Below, piece by piece: positions 24,849-37,545 of a stretch of DNA of 64,000 bases (position 1 is its first letter; every line of letters begins with the position of its first letter). The position numbers were made by a program, and so were the translations under genes. The notes under the pieces are model-generated. The model had not been told where the DNA came from and did no database searches. It saw only the letters and a list, made by a program, of their open reading frames with translations. Source of the DNA: Pogonophryne albipinna (Eukaryota > Chordata > Actinopteri > Perciformes > Artedidraconidae); assembly GCA_028583405.1 (NCBI GenBank), contig CM053249.1, forward strand, positions 39,089,259 to 39,153,258, in the 5' to 3' direction.

Positions 24849-25534
24849 GTGATGCAGAATGCTTCATGAAATGACAGGAAATCCTTGTGCAGAATGGGAA
24901 TTGGTGTGTCAGTGAATCGATCCATTAAACCCGGACCCCTTGTCGTAAATGTATTTATTAGCCATTGATAGATTCCTGAGGCAGCTTAAGCAGCGTGGGA
25001 CATGAGTCATTAGTGACGGAGGAGGCAGTCTGTCAATAACCTGCAGCTCCGATACCTCTACATTTATTTAGGATTTATTTCACAGCCACTTTCATTCCTT
25101 ATTGGAAAGCTGTAACAGAGGACAGGGATATATGGTGTGGCTTTTTACAGATGTAGGATGAGTAGATGTGTAATGTGCAAGTGGAAAGGGCAACACTTCC
25201 TTATTAAAGGGCCTTAGGAGTTCACTTGGTGGAGTATGGTTTGGGCTTATTAAGCAAAGGAGTTCTATACTTTCATCCCAATCTTTCCAGCCTCTCTCAG
25301 TGTTCTGCATCTGTTGGTCATTCCTCTCTCAAACAGTACGTAGTGGATTGTACATTAGTATCTAGTGTCTCTACCGTGACGTGTCTCCATGCTTTAATGT
25401 TCAAAAAGCTCTTTATTGTTCTCATACTGCGTGTGCTGCAGCACCTCTTTTCACCCTCTGTCTGAAACCAGAGCCCAGTCTGCTCTGATTGGTTAGCTGG
25501 CTGGCTCTGTCCTGATGGAGGCTGCACCTCTCGC

Positions 25535-25892
25535 CACCTGAACAGTTTCTTCCCCTCCGCTACCGGCCTCTTAAACGAGGCCCGGCCCCCCACTGACACT
25601 TTACCTCAGCAACAACGCAGTCTCTATATGCATTACATTAATGCACACAATGTTCAAATACTGCTTACTGCACATATTTCTTATTTTATATTTCATATTT
25701 CATATTCTATAATTCACTGCATTCTATTTCGCTACTGCTTTATTTTATTGCTATTTAACTATATTTTATTACAGTGTCCTTAAAAAGTTTTATATTAGAT
25801 GTTGTGTTTTATATTTGATGTCTGCACCATGACATCAAGTCAAATTCCTCGTATGTGTGAATCTACCTGGCAATAAACCCGTTTCTGATTCT
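25535..25892 (+). mobile_element. LINE 3' tail ending in GATTCT repeats
   Basis: Begins with coding-like sequence (CACCTGAACAGTTTCTTCCC, then CTCTTAAACGAGGCCCGG), continues as AT-rich 3' untranslated sequence and ends CAATAAACCCGTTTCTGATTCTGATT. A similar tail is at 38640-38893. This is a strongly 5'-truncated non-LTR element; the clade is not certain (Rex1-like is plausible). Confidence 0.6.
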
Positions 25893-26604
25893 GATTGGCC
25901 AACCGCTTAGAGATGTCCTGCCCCTTAGCCCATCATGCAATGTGTTTGAGCACTAGCCAATAGAACTCCCTCTGGAGGGAACTCAGGGATGTTAGCCTTT
26001 GCAGACCATTACATGCAGTACATGCACCAACACCTATCGCACAGGACAGGAGAGGGAACATCCCCAAAACAAAAGGTCTTCTCTCACTGTGGCCTAAATG
26101 TCCTTTGCTGTAGTTATACATCTGTAATATGGGATCAGACATATTAGAAGCTTAGTATTAACCTCAGGATAAGAAGTGATCAGGACACTTTGGACTGAGA
26201 ACATTGCATTTCTAATGCAAAATGATCCCTTTAAACACCTGACCCCTGACTTTGTGGGCCCCTGGTGCCATTCAATGATCCATTACCGTGCACATGTAAA
26301 GCAAATGTGATCTGTCGTACATGAGCCACTGCTTTGGGCAGCTGAGCAGAGCCATTTATCATGTCACGTATTTATAACCCAAAATAGCTAAAGACGGAAA
26401 CAAAGAAGAAGAAGAAATCATTACTGAATCCCTTGATATTTATGAGAAAATGTTGATGTTGAACTAAGTTTAAATAGTTTATACTGTCCCCATCATTAAC
26501 TATACATTTGAGATGAATGAAGCCTACGTCCATTACACTGGCAACACTACCATGAGTTGGATAATGAAGGTTTTTTCACTTCCGTCCAGCTGCTATAAGC
26601 TCAG

Positions 26605-26779
<175 letters not shown>

Positions 26780-26984
26780 CCGTGCACAGACTAATTAAGG
26801 GTCTGGAGTGCTGGGTCCTCCCTCTGGGCTTATTAGAGTTCAGGGTTGCGGTGAAGGTGTGATCCAAGGTCTGAAGAGACGCTCACAGGACAATTAGGCC
26901 CTACATGAATTACTTCCATAGCCGAGTATCTCACGAATAACCATGTAGTTATAAACCCAGAGCCTGCAGGGACATTGTTTCTCA

Positions 26985-27170
26985 TTAAAGAGAGCATCTC
27001 AGAGAAGGCCGGCATCAGAGGGTATTATATGAACATACACAGGCCCCCCCGAAGGGCTGCACCCAAGCCAGGAAAATGTATTTAAGCTGCTATATTACAT
27101 CTATGTAAAGGAAACTAATCCCTAAAGACAGTCAATAAGATGCACACACACACATCTAAAAACAACATGC
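26985..27170. repeat. Local duplication, copy 1 (partner 27785-27945)
   Basis: Shares AGAGCATCTCAG, GGGCTGCACCCAAGCCAGG, a TTACA-rich stretch and AATAAGATGCACACA with 27785-27945, in the same order and orientation about 800 bases apart. The sequence between includes unknown repeat copy B and the 37-bp minisatellite. Confidence 0.7.
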
Positions 27171-27189
27171 ACACACACACAGAATAGTG

Positions 27190-27425
27190 TATTATTGATC
27201 TAGTGCTTTTATACGTTATAGTTTATTTATAGTATAGCTCATGGGACTGTGCTAATACAGAACAATTCATGTTCTGTTCAATACATACTGATAGTCCATA
27301 GGAAATGTCCAAACCACAGGAACTGGGCCAGTTTGCCTTCTTAGTTACATTTAAAAAAAACCTTTTTTCAATCTCATTTTGGAACAAATGTATCAAGTCA
27401 GAAACTACATATGAAGTGGAACAAA
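27190..27425. repeat. Unknown dispersed repeat, copy B
   Basis: Aligns with 24540-24765 over most of its length. Its end, GGAACAAATGTATCAAGTCAG, has been amplified into the adjoining 37-bp minisatellite, whereas copy A has the related single sequence followed by the (GA)n tract. Confidence 0.6.
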
Positions 27426-27538
27426 TGTATCAAGTCAGAAACTACATATGAAGTGGAACAAATGTATCAAGTCAGAAACTACATATGAAGTGGAACAAAT
27501 GTATCAAGTCAGAAACTACATATGAAGTGGAACAAATG
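27382..27538. repeat. 37-bp minisatellite, four units plus a partial
   Basis: The unit starts GAACAAATGTATCAAGTCAG and closes with ATATGAAGTG. Four essentially identical copies are followed by a partial GAACAAATG. The identity implies recent expansion. Confidence 0.95.
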
Positions 27539-27784
27539 AGGAAGTAATATGTCAAAATGATGCAAAAAAGAAAAACAGCAGGAGACAAAAAGAAATCCAA
27601 TCCAGAAATACAATAAAATACAAAGGGGCTTTATTTGTAAAGTGTTATGATTTACAAAATGGACAATTTCACAATATTTAACCCAAGTAAAACCTCCAAG
27701 CAAATAAGTGCACATAGACGTATTGACCATAAACTCGTCACCTAAACTGGTCGCAATAAAAGAGAATAGGTAGAAGGGAGAAAA

Positions 27785-27945
27785 GAACAGAGAGCATCTC
27801 AGGAAGGCTCCAGAGTGCTTGAGAGACAGACGCAGGGCTGCACCCAAGCCAGGGACATGTACTGAGCTACTGACTATATTACAACTACAACAAGTAAAAA
27901 GGACACTGTTCTCCAAAACAGTTAATAAGATGCACACAGACACAC
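27785..27945. repeat. Local duplication, copy 2
   Basis: Partner of 26985-27170; see that entry for the shared blocks. The copies differ by several insertions. Confidence 0.65.
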
Positions 27946-28102
27946 AAAGAGGAGTGTGTCTGCAGAGGTATGCATTTCATTAAACAGGCCGGCGCGCAGA
28001 TAGCCGTAATGAAATGTCTTTATTCTGTCAACTGGATATGGATGAGAAGTTAGAGTAATAGTCTTTGAGACACGGGGGGAATTGGAGAAATGCAAACGAG
28101 TG

Positions 28103-28282
<180 letters not shown>

Positions 28283-28747
28283 TTCTACCAGATGCTTCCT
28301 GTACATCAATTTCTTGGACGAGCATCAAGCAAAGTATAAAAGTGCTTCCTTTTGTTCCTGCTGACGAAACGCTGGCTTTGCTAATTCACCCACAATAAGA
28401 GACAGAGAGAGGGGGGGGGGGAGCACTGAGCAGCTTGGGGAGGAATGCTTACTTAAGCAGGTATGCAAAGCTACATCTTAATGTTAATGAACGTCTAAGA
28501 GCAGCATTACAGGAGCTGTCATTTTCTGCCAGCACTCAATTTGAAACGCTGCACAGCGCTGCAGGATCCATCTTGCTTTTCTCTTGGGGGGGGGGGCATC
28601 TTAGCAGACATTTTGAAGTGTCTGTGAGCTGAAGGAGATCTGCTTTGTATAAAAGCTCTGGAGAGGGTCCAGGTGCGAAGTATTCACGGAAAACGCGTCA
28701 TTTTTTCAAAAGGGACCGCAATATCATCACGATTCAGAATGAATGTG

Positions 28748-29215
28748 GAGGGCAGTAGGATTCAGATGCTTTACTTGAGTAAAGGTACCAAATTATTATT
28801 GTCAAAATACTTCATTAAAAGTGAAAGTCCTGCATTCAAAATCTTTCTTTAGTGAAAATACAAAAGTATTATCAGCTAATTGTACTTAAAGTAAAAAGTA
28901 ATCATAGTGCAGAACAATGGCCTTTAAGTGTATATAATTATATTTATGTGACATTTCTAAATATTGTGGCCTCAAGTAGCATTTTACTGTTCTAGACAAA
29001 CAAAGTTCTGATTGTAAAATATTTGAATAATAAGAATATGTTGTGACTTAAGGAGTCGACTAGTTTAATTGTTAGAGATGCATTAAAGCTGTTAAATAAA
29101 TGTAGTGGAGAAGAAGTATAGCGTAAAGTGGAAATACTCAAGTAAAGTACAAGTCCCTCAAAATTGTACTTAAGTACAGTACTTCAGTAAATGTACTTAG
29201 TTACTTCCCACCTCT
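28748..29215. mobile_element. AAGTAC-rich hAT-type repeat, copy 3
   Basis: Contains TTTACTTGAGTAAAGGTACC, CCTGCATTCAAAATC and ends ACTTAGTTACTTCCCACCTC. The same family as 16677-17098, in inverse orientation. Confidence 0.6.
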
Positions 29216-29959
29216 GGGCTCATTTATATCATCGATCTTTCGTTGATTGATTTGAACCCTTTTTCTTTGGATGTAAAGGAAGATGGGTAACAACATCAAT
29301 GTGAGAGTGAAGCCCAGGGACATGAGAGAGGAATGCAACACTTATTTCCATGTCTCTGTTTGATGTAGTGTGGGAGATCCTTCCATTAGCCCATGCCAGT
29401 GTAAAAACGAGTTCCTCTCCGTTAACCCTTAGGACTCCCCATGGCAGAACACTTGCTTTGTGAAGTGATGATGTACCATTTCCATACGCCGCCTCAAGTA
29501 ACCTGAGGCCGTTCCCTCACACATATGATTGGGTTTTAGCTCATTTGCTCTCAGCTCAGTTTGCAGTGTAGTCCCATGTTCCCATATGGGTCTTTGGGGG
29601 AATTCAAGAATTCACGTATTCTATAGTCTTCAAAAGGTTAATCAGTAAGAGGAAATGTTTGTAGCTCTTTCACTGGTCATCCCTAATCAATCAGGAGTCT
29701 TTGCCTTCATTTACATGTCGTTCCTGGTTTGTAAGAAGGGTGGTTGGAAGGTTTACTTTAAAACAGCGGATGCTGAACAGGGCTCCGGTGTAGACACATT
29801 CAGGGGCAGAGACACATCTGTAATGGCCTCCAGATAGACACCACTCCGGCATAAAGACAAGTCGAGCAACAGAGACTTAAGTTAACTCACATTTTAAAGC
29901 TATCTGAAACAACTATGCTGTACTTGGGTAATATACCTTATTTAACAAAAAACATGATG
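29216..29959. other. Intron, nothing recognised
   Basis: No supported coding frame, repeat terminus or RNA gene. Confidence 0.5.
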
Positions 29960-30230
29960 AGGTTAGCTGCTATTATTACACCCGTACTACACCCATATTA
30001 CTCCTTTATTGCACCCATATTATACTCTAATTACACTCATGTAACAGCAATATTACACCCATAATTACACTGTTATTATGCCCATATTACACATAAAGAC
30101 ACCCATTACAACCATGTTACACCATTATTACACCCATAGTACATCCAAGTTACACCCTGTGTTACACTGTTATTTCATCTATATTACACTGACCAGTATT
30201 ACCCCCATAGTACACCTTAATAGGTAGGCA
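29960..30230. repeat. Degenerate ATTACACCC array, locus 1
   Basis: Irregular repeats of ATTACACCCAT and TTACACTGTT spaced about 12-25 bases. Landmarks GTAACAGCAATATTACA, TTACACTGTTATTA and TTTCATCTATATTACACTG occur in the same order at 62100-62340, so the two arrays are related copies. Confidence 0.75.
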
Positions 30231-30953
30231 CAAGTAATGCTATTACTGTTTAACAGTCAGTGACTGGGAACATTGTTATGCTGGAGTCAGAGCAGTTTAT
30301 CAAGACCAGCACACGCTGCACAGAGTTTAGGCCTCTGGACCGCTCCAGCTGCAAAAGTGGGAGAGGATAGGCTGTGTGTTCCAAAACTGTTCTATTCTTA
30401 TTATTCATTATGCCATAAAAATATGTTGTATGTCACAAAACAAAGTCAAATGCAAGCCAGCAAGCTATTTGTGGCTATCCTGACCCACAATCGTTTGTGC
30501 AAGGCTTTAAATGATGACCATAGACTGTATGGTTATGACCTAGTGAGTTCAGACTGTATGAGTGCAGCAGAACAGGACATTTGTAGACATTACTCCTTAT
30601 ACACCTTGTGACCTATACTGTATGTATTTTCTACCATCTTTAAGTGTTTGCGAGTTGGATACAGTTTCTACACGGACCACTATTGCGGTAAGCATGTTGT
30701 AACTTCCGGTTGTTGTTGTTGTCATTGTCATCTCCGGGTATCCCGTGTGCCTGTTCTGTTGCTGATAGCTTATTATTTTAACTTAATCGATCGTTTTAAA
30801 ACTCTTGATCACGGCAACTACCTGACGTTGTAATCACACGTTACTACATCTTAAGCACTCACAACTCTCCTTCTCTTAGCGACTGTAACTCCACAGTTGC
30901 CTACACTCTTTTCGGGATTGCTAACGGTAGCTACTTTAGCTTGATAGCTAGCC

Positions 30954-31811
30954 ATGGCTCTTTCCCCACCCTCGGGTGCTATTCCCTGCTCTAACTGTCT
31001 CATGTTTGGTTACTTCCCTACCTCCTTTACTGGTACCGATACATGTGTTAAATGTAGTATAGTTGTTAGGTTGGAGGCGGGAATCATAGCCATAGAAGCC
31101 CGGCTCCGCATCTTAGAAAGTAACTCAGCTACAGTAAAGCCCATGTTAGCCGGTGCGGACCAGCAAAAGATAGCTCCTATTAGCCGTCCCCCGGCAACTC
31201 CCGAGCAGCAGGGAGACTGGGTGACTGTTCAGAAGGGGCATAACGCGAAACCCGCAGGTCCCCACCAACCCGTTCACGTATCTAACAGATATTCCCCACT
31301 CAGCGAGACACCCGCTGAGAAGCCAACTCTGGTTATTGGTAGCTCTATTATGAGATACGTGAATTTAGAGACCGAAGCCTCCACAGTCACATGCATTCCG
31401 GGGGCCAGAGCGGGCGACGTTGAGGCGCATCTTAAACTGCTGGCTAAAAATAAACGTAAATACAGTAGGATTGTTATTCACGTCGGTGGTAATGATGTTC
31501 GTTTACGCCAATCAGAATGCACCAAACTTAATGTGGAGTCGGTGTGTAGTTATGCTAAAACAATGTCGGACACCGTAATCTTCTCTGGTCCCCTCCCCAA
31601 TCTGATCAATGATGACATGTATAGCCGCATGTCATCATTTCAGCGCTGGTTGTCTTGGTGGTGCCCAGCAAACAATGTAGGCTTCGTAAATAATTGGACA
31701 GCCTTCTGGGGAAAACCTGATCTGATTAAGAGAGACGGCATTCATCCTACTTTGGAAGGTGCAGATCTCATTTCGGCAAACATTTCAGGGCTTTGTGGAC
31801 TTAATCCATGA
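30954..31811 (+). CDS. L2 LINE ORF1 protein with SGNH esterase-like domain
   Basis: The frame encodes 285 residues and is intact. Near the amino end CSNC and, about 25 residues later, CVKC form a possible zinc-binding pair, followed by a short coiled-coil-like stretch (RLEAGIIAIEARLRILE). After a low-complexity linker, residues 120-280 show the SGNH/GDSL hydrolase blocks: VIGSSIMR (nucleophile serine region), IHVGGNDV, and RDGIHPT (aspartate and histidine). Esterase-type ORF1 proteins are known in CR1/L2 LINEs, where they are thought to bind RNA or membranes; the exact role is not settled. It is followed by ORF2 after about 110 bases. The start methionine chosen is the first in the frame. Confidence 0.85.
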   Translation: MALSPPSGAIPCSNCLMFGYFPTSFTGTDTCVKCSIVVRLEAGIIAIEARLRILESNSATVKPMLAGADQQKIAPISRPPATPEQQGDWVTVQKGHNAKPAGPHQPVHVSNRYSPLSETPAEKPTLVIGSSIMRYVNLETEASTVTCIPGARAGDVEAHLKLLAKNKRKYSRIVIHVGGNDVRLRQSECTKLNVESVCSYAKTMSDTVIFSGPLPNLINDDMYSRMSSFQRWLSWWCPANNVGFVNNWTAFWGKPDLIKRDGIHPTLEGADLISANISGLCGLNP

Positions 31812-31925
31812 CAAACTGGAGTTGAGACCAGGAGGCGGAGTCGCAGTCTTACACGCTTCTCTGCGCTCTCTCCTAGGCAGTCATCCATAGGAATCCCGAA
31901 CCCAATAAAATACCCAATATTAGCG

Positions 31926-34925
31926 GTGTGTGTGTCTGCCCAAGGACAATTTAAGGTAAAACCTAATAGAGGTGTCATACATAATAACCTAATAAAAGTA
32001 AATGTAACAACTACTACAGTGCAACAAAACAGGAATATTAAATGTGGTCTCTTAAACATAAGATCTCTAGCATCTAAAGCAATATTGGTAAATGATTTAA
32101 TATCAGATTATAATATTGATATATGCTGTCTCACTGAAACTTGGTTGAGACATGAAGAATATGTCAGCATAAATAAGGCCACTCCACCCAGCCATATCAA
32201 TACTCATATTGCCCGAGGCGTGGGCCGAGGAGGTGGAGTTGCAGCAATCTTTGACTTAAGTTTACTTATCAATACTAAACCAAAATTAAATTATACCTCC
32301 TTTGAAAGTCTCGTTTTTAGTCTTACGCATCCGACCTGGAAAACTTTGCAGCCAATCTTATTTGTTACAGTGTACCGTGCACCAGGTCCTTATTCAGAAT
32401 TCTTATCAGAATTCTCTGAGTTTTTATCAACTTTGGTTCTTAAAACAGATAAAGTAATTATCGTAGGTGACTTTAATATTCATGTTGACGATGATAAAAA
32501 TAGCCTTACTGTTGCATTTAACTCTATATTAGATTCTGTTGGTTTCTGTCAGAGTGTAAATAAACCAACCCACTGCTATAATCACACTCTCGACCTTGTT
32601 CTGACTTATGGTATTGAAATCGAGCAACTATTAGTCGAACCGCATAATCCTGCTTTATCCGACCATTTCTTAGTAACTTTTGAAGTACTGTTACTAGACT
32701 ACAAAGCATTAGTCAAAAGCTCCTGCAGCAGAAACCTATCTGTTAGTGCTATAGCCACATTTAAGGAAGAGATTCCACCAATACTTAACTGGATAGCATG
32801 TCTGCATGTAGGGGAGGAAACTTATACAAAATGTACACCACCCCAAATTGATCATGTTGTTGATAGTGCTACAGATGCGCTGCGAATAAAATGAGACTCT
32901 GTTGCTCCTTTGAAAAAGAAGAAAATAAAACAACATAGATTAGCTCCATGGCATAATGCCGAAACCCGCAAAATAAAGCAAAAGTCGAGACAACTTGAAA
33001 GGATATGGCGTTCCACTAAACTTGAAGAATCTCGTTTAATTTGGCATATTACTCTCAATGAATATAAGAAAGCACTGCGTAAAGCGAGAGCAGCCTACTA
33101 CTCTTCATTAATAGATGAGAATAAGAATAATGCAAGATTTCTTTTCAGCACTGTAGCCAGGCTGACAGAGAGCCACAGCTCGATTGAGCCTTCTATTCCC
33201 ATAGCACTCAGTAGTAATGATTTTATGTGCTTTTTTAACGATACAATTGTTACTCTTAGAAACAAAATTAATGACCTCTTGCCTTTGACCAGTATAGTGT
33301 TATCAACAGCTCCCGGAAACGTAAGTTCTAATATTACACTAGATAGTAAACTAGAATGCTTTTCAGCCATTAACCTTGAACAATTAAATTCAATGATTCT
33401 CTCTTCTAAACCATCAACGTGTATGTTAGACCCAATTCCAACTAAGCTGTTGAAGGAAGTTTTTCCATTAATTAGCACTTCTTTATTAAATATTATGAAT
33501 ATGTCTTTATTATCAGGCTATGTTCCACAATCATTCAAAGTAGCAGTGATAAAACCGCTTCTTAAAAAGCACAACCTCGATCCAGAGGTTTTAGCCAACT
33601 ATAGACCTATTTCTAATCTTCCGTTCCTCTCAAAGATTCTTGAGAAAGCAGTCGCAAAACAGTTGTGTGATTACTTAAAAAACAATGATTTATTTGAAGA
33701 TTTTCAGTCTGGCTTTAGAACACATCATAGCACAGAGACAGCTCTGGTTAAAGTCACAAATGACCTTCTAATAGCCTCAGACAAGGGACTTGTCTCTATT
33801 CTTGTTTTGCTCGATCTCAGTGCTGCATTTGATACTATCGATCATGATATCTTATTGCAAAGACTAGAGCACTTAGTTGGCATACAGGGAACTGCTTTAG
33901 GCTGGTTTAGGTCCTATCTATCTGAACGCTCTCAGTTTGTACGTGTCAATGATGAATCTTCCACGCAAACCAAAGTTAGCCATGGAGTGCCACAGGGCTC
34001 AGTGCTCGGACCTATTTTGTTCACATTATATATGCTTCCGTTAGGCAATATTATAAGGAATCATTCTGTAAATTTTCATTGTTATGCAGATGATACTCAA
34101 CTATATTTATCAATCAAGCCTGATGAAATTAATCATCTAAATAAAATTCAAGACTGCCTCAAGGACTTAAAAACGTGGATGACCTTAAACTTTTTGATGT
34201 TAAACACGACCAAAACTGAAGTTATTGTACTTGGCCCGAAGAATCTACGAAACAAATTATCTAAAGATATACTAACTATGGATGGCATTAATTTGGCCTC
34301 CAGTGAGACTGTAAGGAATCTTGGTGTTATATTTGATCAGGATTTATCCTTTAACGCCCACATAAAATCAATTTCAAGGACCGCCTACTTCCATCTACGT
34401 TACATTGCAAAAATCAGGCATATCTTGCCTCAAAACGATGCAGAGAAACTAGTCCATGCATTTGTTACTTCAAGGCTGGATTATTGTAACTCCTTATTAT
34501 CAGGGTGTACCAAGAAGTCAGTCAAGTCGCTTCAGCTGATTCAAAATGCTGCAGCTCGTGTACTAACCAGAGTTAGGAAAAGGGACCACATTACTCCTGT
34601 TCTGGCTGCCTTACACTGGCTCCCTATAGAACACAGGATAGAATTTAAAATTCTTCTTCTCGCCTACAAAGCCCTTAATGGGCAGGCGCCATCTTACCTT
34701 AAAGAACTCATTATACCCTGCTGTCCTACTAGGGCATTGCGTTCCAAGAATGCAGGGTTGTTGGTTGTTCCTAGAGTCTCTAAAAGTACAATGGGAGCCA
34801 GAGCCTTTTCTTATCAAGCTCCACATTTGTGGAATCAGCTTCCAGTTTGTGTTCGGGCGGCAGACACCCTATCCGTTTTTAAGAGTGAGCTTAAGACCTT
34901 CCTTTTTGATAAAGCTTATAGTTAG
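31926..34925 (+). pseudogene. L2 LINE ORF2: endonuclease plus reverse transcriptase, one in-frame TGA
   Basis: The frame runs for 999 codons and is broken only by TGA at 32892-32894, in context ALRIK-stop-DSVAPL. The amino half is the endonuclease: LLNIRSLASK, LTETWL, GRGGGVAAIF, VYRAPGP, IIVGDFNIHVDD and ALSDHFLV, with all metal and catalytic motifs present. The carboxy part has [60 protein letters not shown] and the catalytic CYADDTQLY, then [14 protein letters not shown] and a conserved end. The stop could derive from CGA by CpG deamination (inference). Programmed readthrough is possible but there is no specific evidence for it. Confidence 0.9.
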
Positions 34926-35525
34926 GGCTGATTAGATTCAGCCCCTAGTTTTGCTGATATAGGCTTAGTTTGTCGGGGGACATCTTACTTCTTCCTTCTC
35001 TCTGTCTATACCTGTGTACTCTCATGTTCCGATTAACCCAGCTTCCCCAAATTTCTTTCTTTTTGGTGTCTATATACGCTGGGATCCGGAGTCATGGATG
35101 ATCCTGCGGTCCTGTGTCCTGCATCGCGAGCCCTGGATCTTGAGTCGTGGCTGTGGTCATGGATCATAGGTCCTGGATGGATATCCTCGTGGATTCATCT
35201 TCCTATTATACACACATGCATTTCCAAACATTTGGACTACCTATGTTGCAAATGTATTATCTTTTCAATTTACACACGGCATCTATTGCACGTCTGTCCG
35301 TCCTGGGAGAGGGATCCCTCCTCTGTTGCTCTCCCTGAGGTTTCTCCCATTTTTCCCTTTAAACTGTGGGTTTTCTTCGGAAGTTTTTCCTTGTACGATG
35401 TGAGGGTCTAAGGACAGAGGGTGTCGTATTGTCATACTGATATTTTGTACAAACTGTGAAGTCCACTGAGACAAATGTAACATTTGTGATATTGGGCTAT
35501 ATAAATAAACATTGATTGATTGAAA

Positions 35526-36039
35526 TATATGCAATGCTCCTTACCCTGACATTTCCCTGCCCGTTGTTCGAGTTATCTAATGATTGGACCATCCATTGAA
35601 AAAAGCTCTTTAGATCTGAATACAAAACAAAAACCACTCAAAGCAACAGTTGGTGCTTCAGATGAGGCACTAACAGGTCGGAGCAGAGACTTTTATAACC
35701 TGGACCACAGTAGTCTCATTACCACAGTTTATCAATAGCCCCTTTTATCAGCTGAAGCATTAGCACTAATGGGGCTAACAGTGGCGCTGCTGGATGATTA
35801 GCAGCACAAACGATAAATCACCAGCTGCTGTTACAGGCAGGGAGCTGCAGGTACTACATGTTTTTAAGATGCACATGTATTGAGTGATGTTGAGTGAAGG
35901 CATGGAGAAAGTGTGCAGTTTCAGTCCAAATGTCAAGCCATTATAATCATATTATCACGGCAGACGCTGGAGCTATTTCTCCAGCCAGGTGCCACATTGC
36001 AAATAAACAGTATGTCAAATGTGACATATTTAAAAGCAG
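35526..36039. other. Intron, nothing recognised
   Basis: No supported gene or repeat boundary. Confidence 0.5.
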
Positions 36040-36320
36040 CATATTTACTGTACTGTAGTGGAGTACAATTTTGAGGTACTTGTACTTTCCTTGATTATTT
36101 TCAATGGATGCTACTGTATACTTTTACTCCACTACAATTTAGAAGCCAATAATGTAATTGTACTCCCTTTATCTATTTGGCAGCCTTTACTTTACAGATA
36201 CAGATTACTTGCTAAAACAGAATATGAACCACTAATAACATTGTCATATAATTATTGGTTAAAATATCTGCTTATACTTTTGTACTTTTACTTAAGTACG
36301 ATTTTGTATGCAGGACATTT
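36040..36320. mobile_element. AAGTAC-rich hAT-type repeat, copy 4, truncated
   Basis: Contains CTTTTACTCCACTACAATTT and TACTTTTACTTAAGTACGATT but neither terminus. Same orientation as copy 1 at 16677. Confidence 0.55.
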
Positions 36321-37199
36321 ACGATTTGATTTAAGACTCAGTCAAATATATTTTTCATTTGTATGTTTCACAAAACGAATGATCTGTTTCCATCCAAATC
36401 CCCAATGGTTAGTGTTGTACCCAACTGTCCTAGGGTTTTGTTGTATTGTTCCCCTGTTTTAGTTTGAACCTTTTCCCCTCCTGTTGTACTTCCTGCCTTT
36501 GTTTGCTGGCTCTGAGTTCCACCTGTCGTTGAACAACTCTTCTTTAATTGGTTAGCTTATATGCAACAAAACCCCTCTTGACCGCTCATATAAAAGAAAA
36601 ATGTACGACTTTGGATTAGTTATGGCCAAATGCATCATAACACTGAAACTGCATCTCCTGAGCTCAGGAGCATGAGTGTAACGTGAGCACGTGAAGGAAG
36701 CAAGAGTGTGTGTTGGTGAGTGTGTGATGTCAGGGGAATGGTCAGTGACAGAGGGCCTTGTTGTGCTCGTCCTGTGATAATCCTGCTGGCCCAGCACAGA
36801 GCGAGGCCTCATTAGCGCTGCCCAGTCAACAGAACAGTAAACATGTCAGTCAAGCTAACTCCTCCTGTCATGTGGCTAATGGTGCTGGGTATACAGGCTG
36901 GCGGCCGAAAGAGGCCTTCACTCTGAGGGCCGGGTTAACAAACACGACGGCCCTCCCTGTGCTGGGGGGGGGCGTGGAGGGGTAGTGATGGAGGAGGATG
37001 TGTGTTTCTTCTGTTGTTGGTAAGCAGAGACATCATGGGGTATCAGGACTGGAAGTGTTTCCTGGAGGTTCATGGGGCAGATGGTTAAAGGCAGAGCTGA
37101 TCCAACACCTTTCCCAAAGAGTGGACTGAAACCCTCTAATTCACACCGGACGCAAAGGGAACATCTTGACCGCGGCATCATTTGTGTTCACCAGCGTCA
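36321..37199. other. Intron, nothing recognised
   Basis: No supported coding frame. The segment 36410-36560 is pyrimidine-rich and vaguely LTR-like but has no termini. Confidence 0.45.
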
Positions 37200-37545
37200 C
37201 TCAAACAAGATGCGCTGCGGTTTCCTGCTGAGAACCATGGCCTCAGATTTGAAGGTGCTGCTCCTCATCCCAGCCGTTTCACACTCGGTTGCGAACCGAT
37301 CCAGTGAGTGCTGAAGGTCGCAGACCGATGAAGCCATTAGAACCACAGCATCTGCAAACGCAGTGGTGCAATTCTTAGTCCACCGAACTGCAGACCCCCT
37401 CCCCCATGACTACGCCTCAAAATCCGATCCATGTATATTACAAACAGGATTGGTGACAAAGCGCAGCCCTGTTTGAACACAGGAAACCAAAATACCTTCT
37501 CAAAGCATAATATGGGATAGAACAGGTGGAAACGTGATCCAAAAT
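37200..37545 (-). pseudogene. Rex3/RTE-like LINE reverse transcriptase fragment
   Basis: The minus-strand reading shows KQGCALSPILFVIYMDRI followed, with frame changes, by QFGGLRIAPL, then FADAVVL where active enzymes have FADD, and later AMVLSRK. This is the palm region of an RTE/Rex3-type reverse transcriptase, which normally copies LINE RNA. The second catalytic aspartate appears lost. Only about 115 codons survive, without flanking domains. Confidence 0.6.

Larger units (their letters stand above)
30640..35525 (+). mobile_element. Near-intact L2-type LINE
   Basis: A long plus-strand element with a 5' region (start approximate), ORF1 at 30954-31811, ORF2 at 31926-34925, a 3' untranslated region of about 600 bases and the tail TATATAAATAAACATTGATTGATTG typical of fish L2 elements. 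The same 3' sequence in inverse is at 51645-52090. The completeness and a single stop in ORF2 point to recent activity. No clear target duplication was identified. Confidence 0.88.

Noticed and set aside
29960..30230. Possible CRISPR array because of regularly repeated motifs
   Set aside because: Repeats are short, degenerate and unevenly spaced with no unique spacers, and the sequence is from a vertebrate genome.
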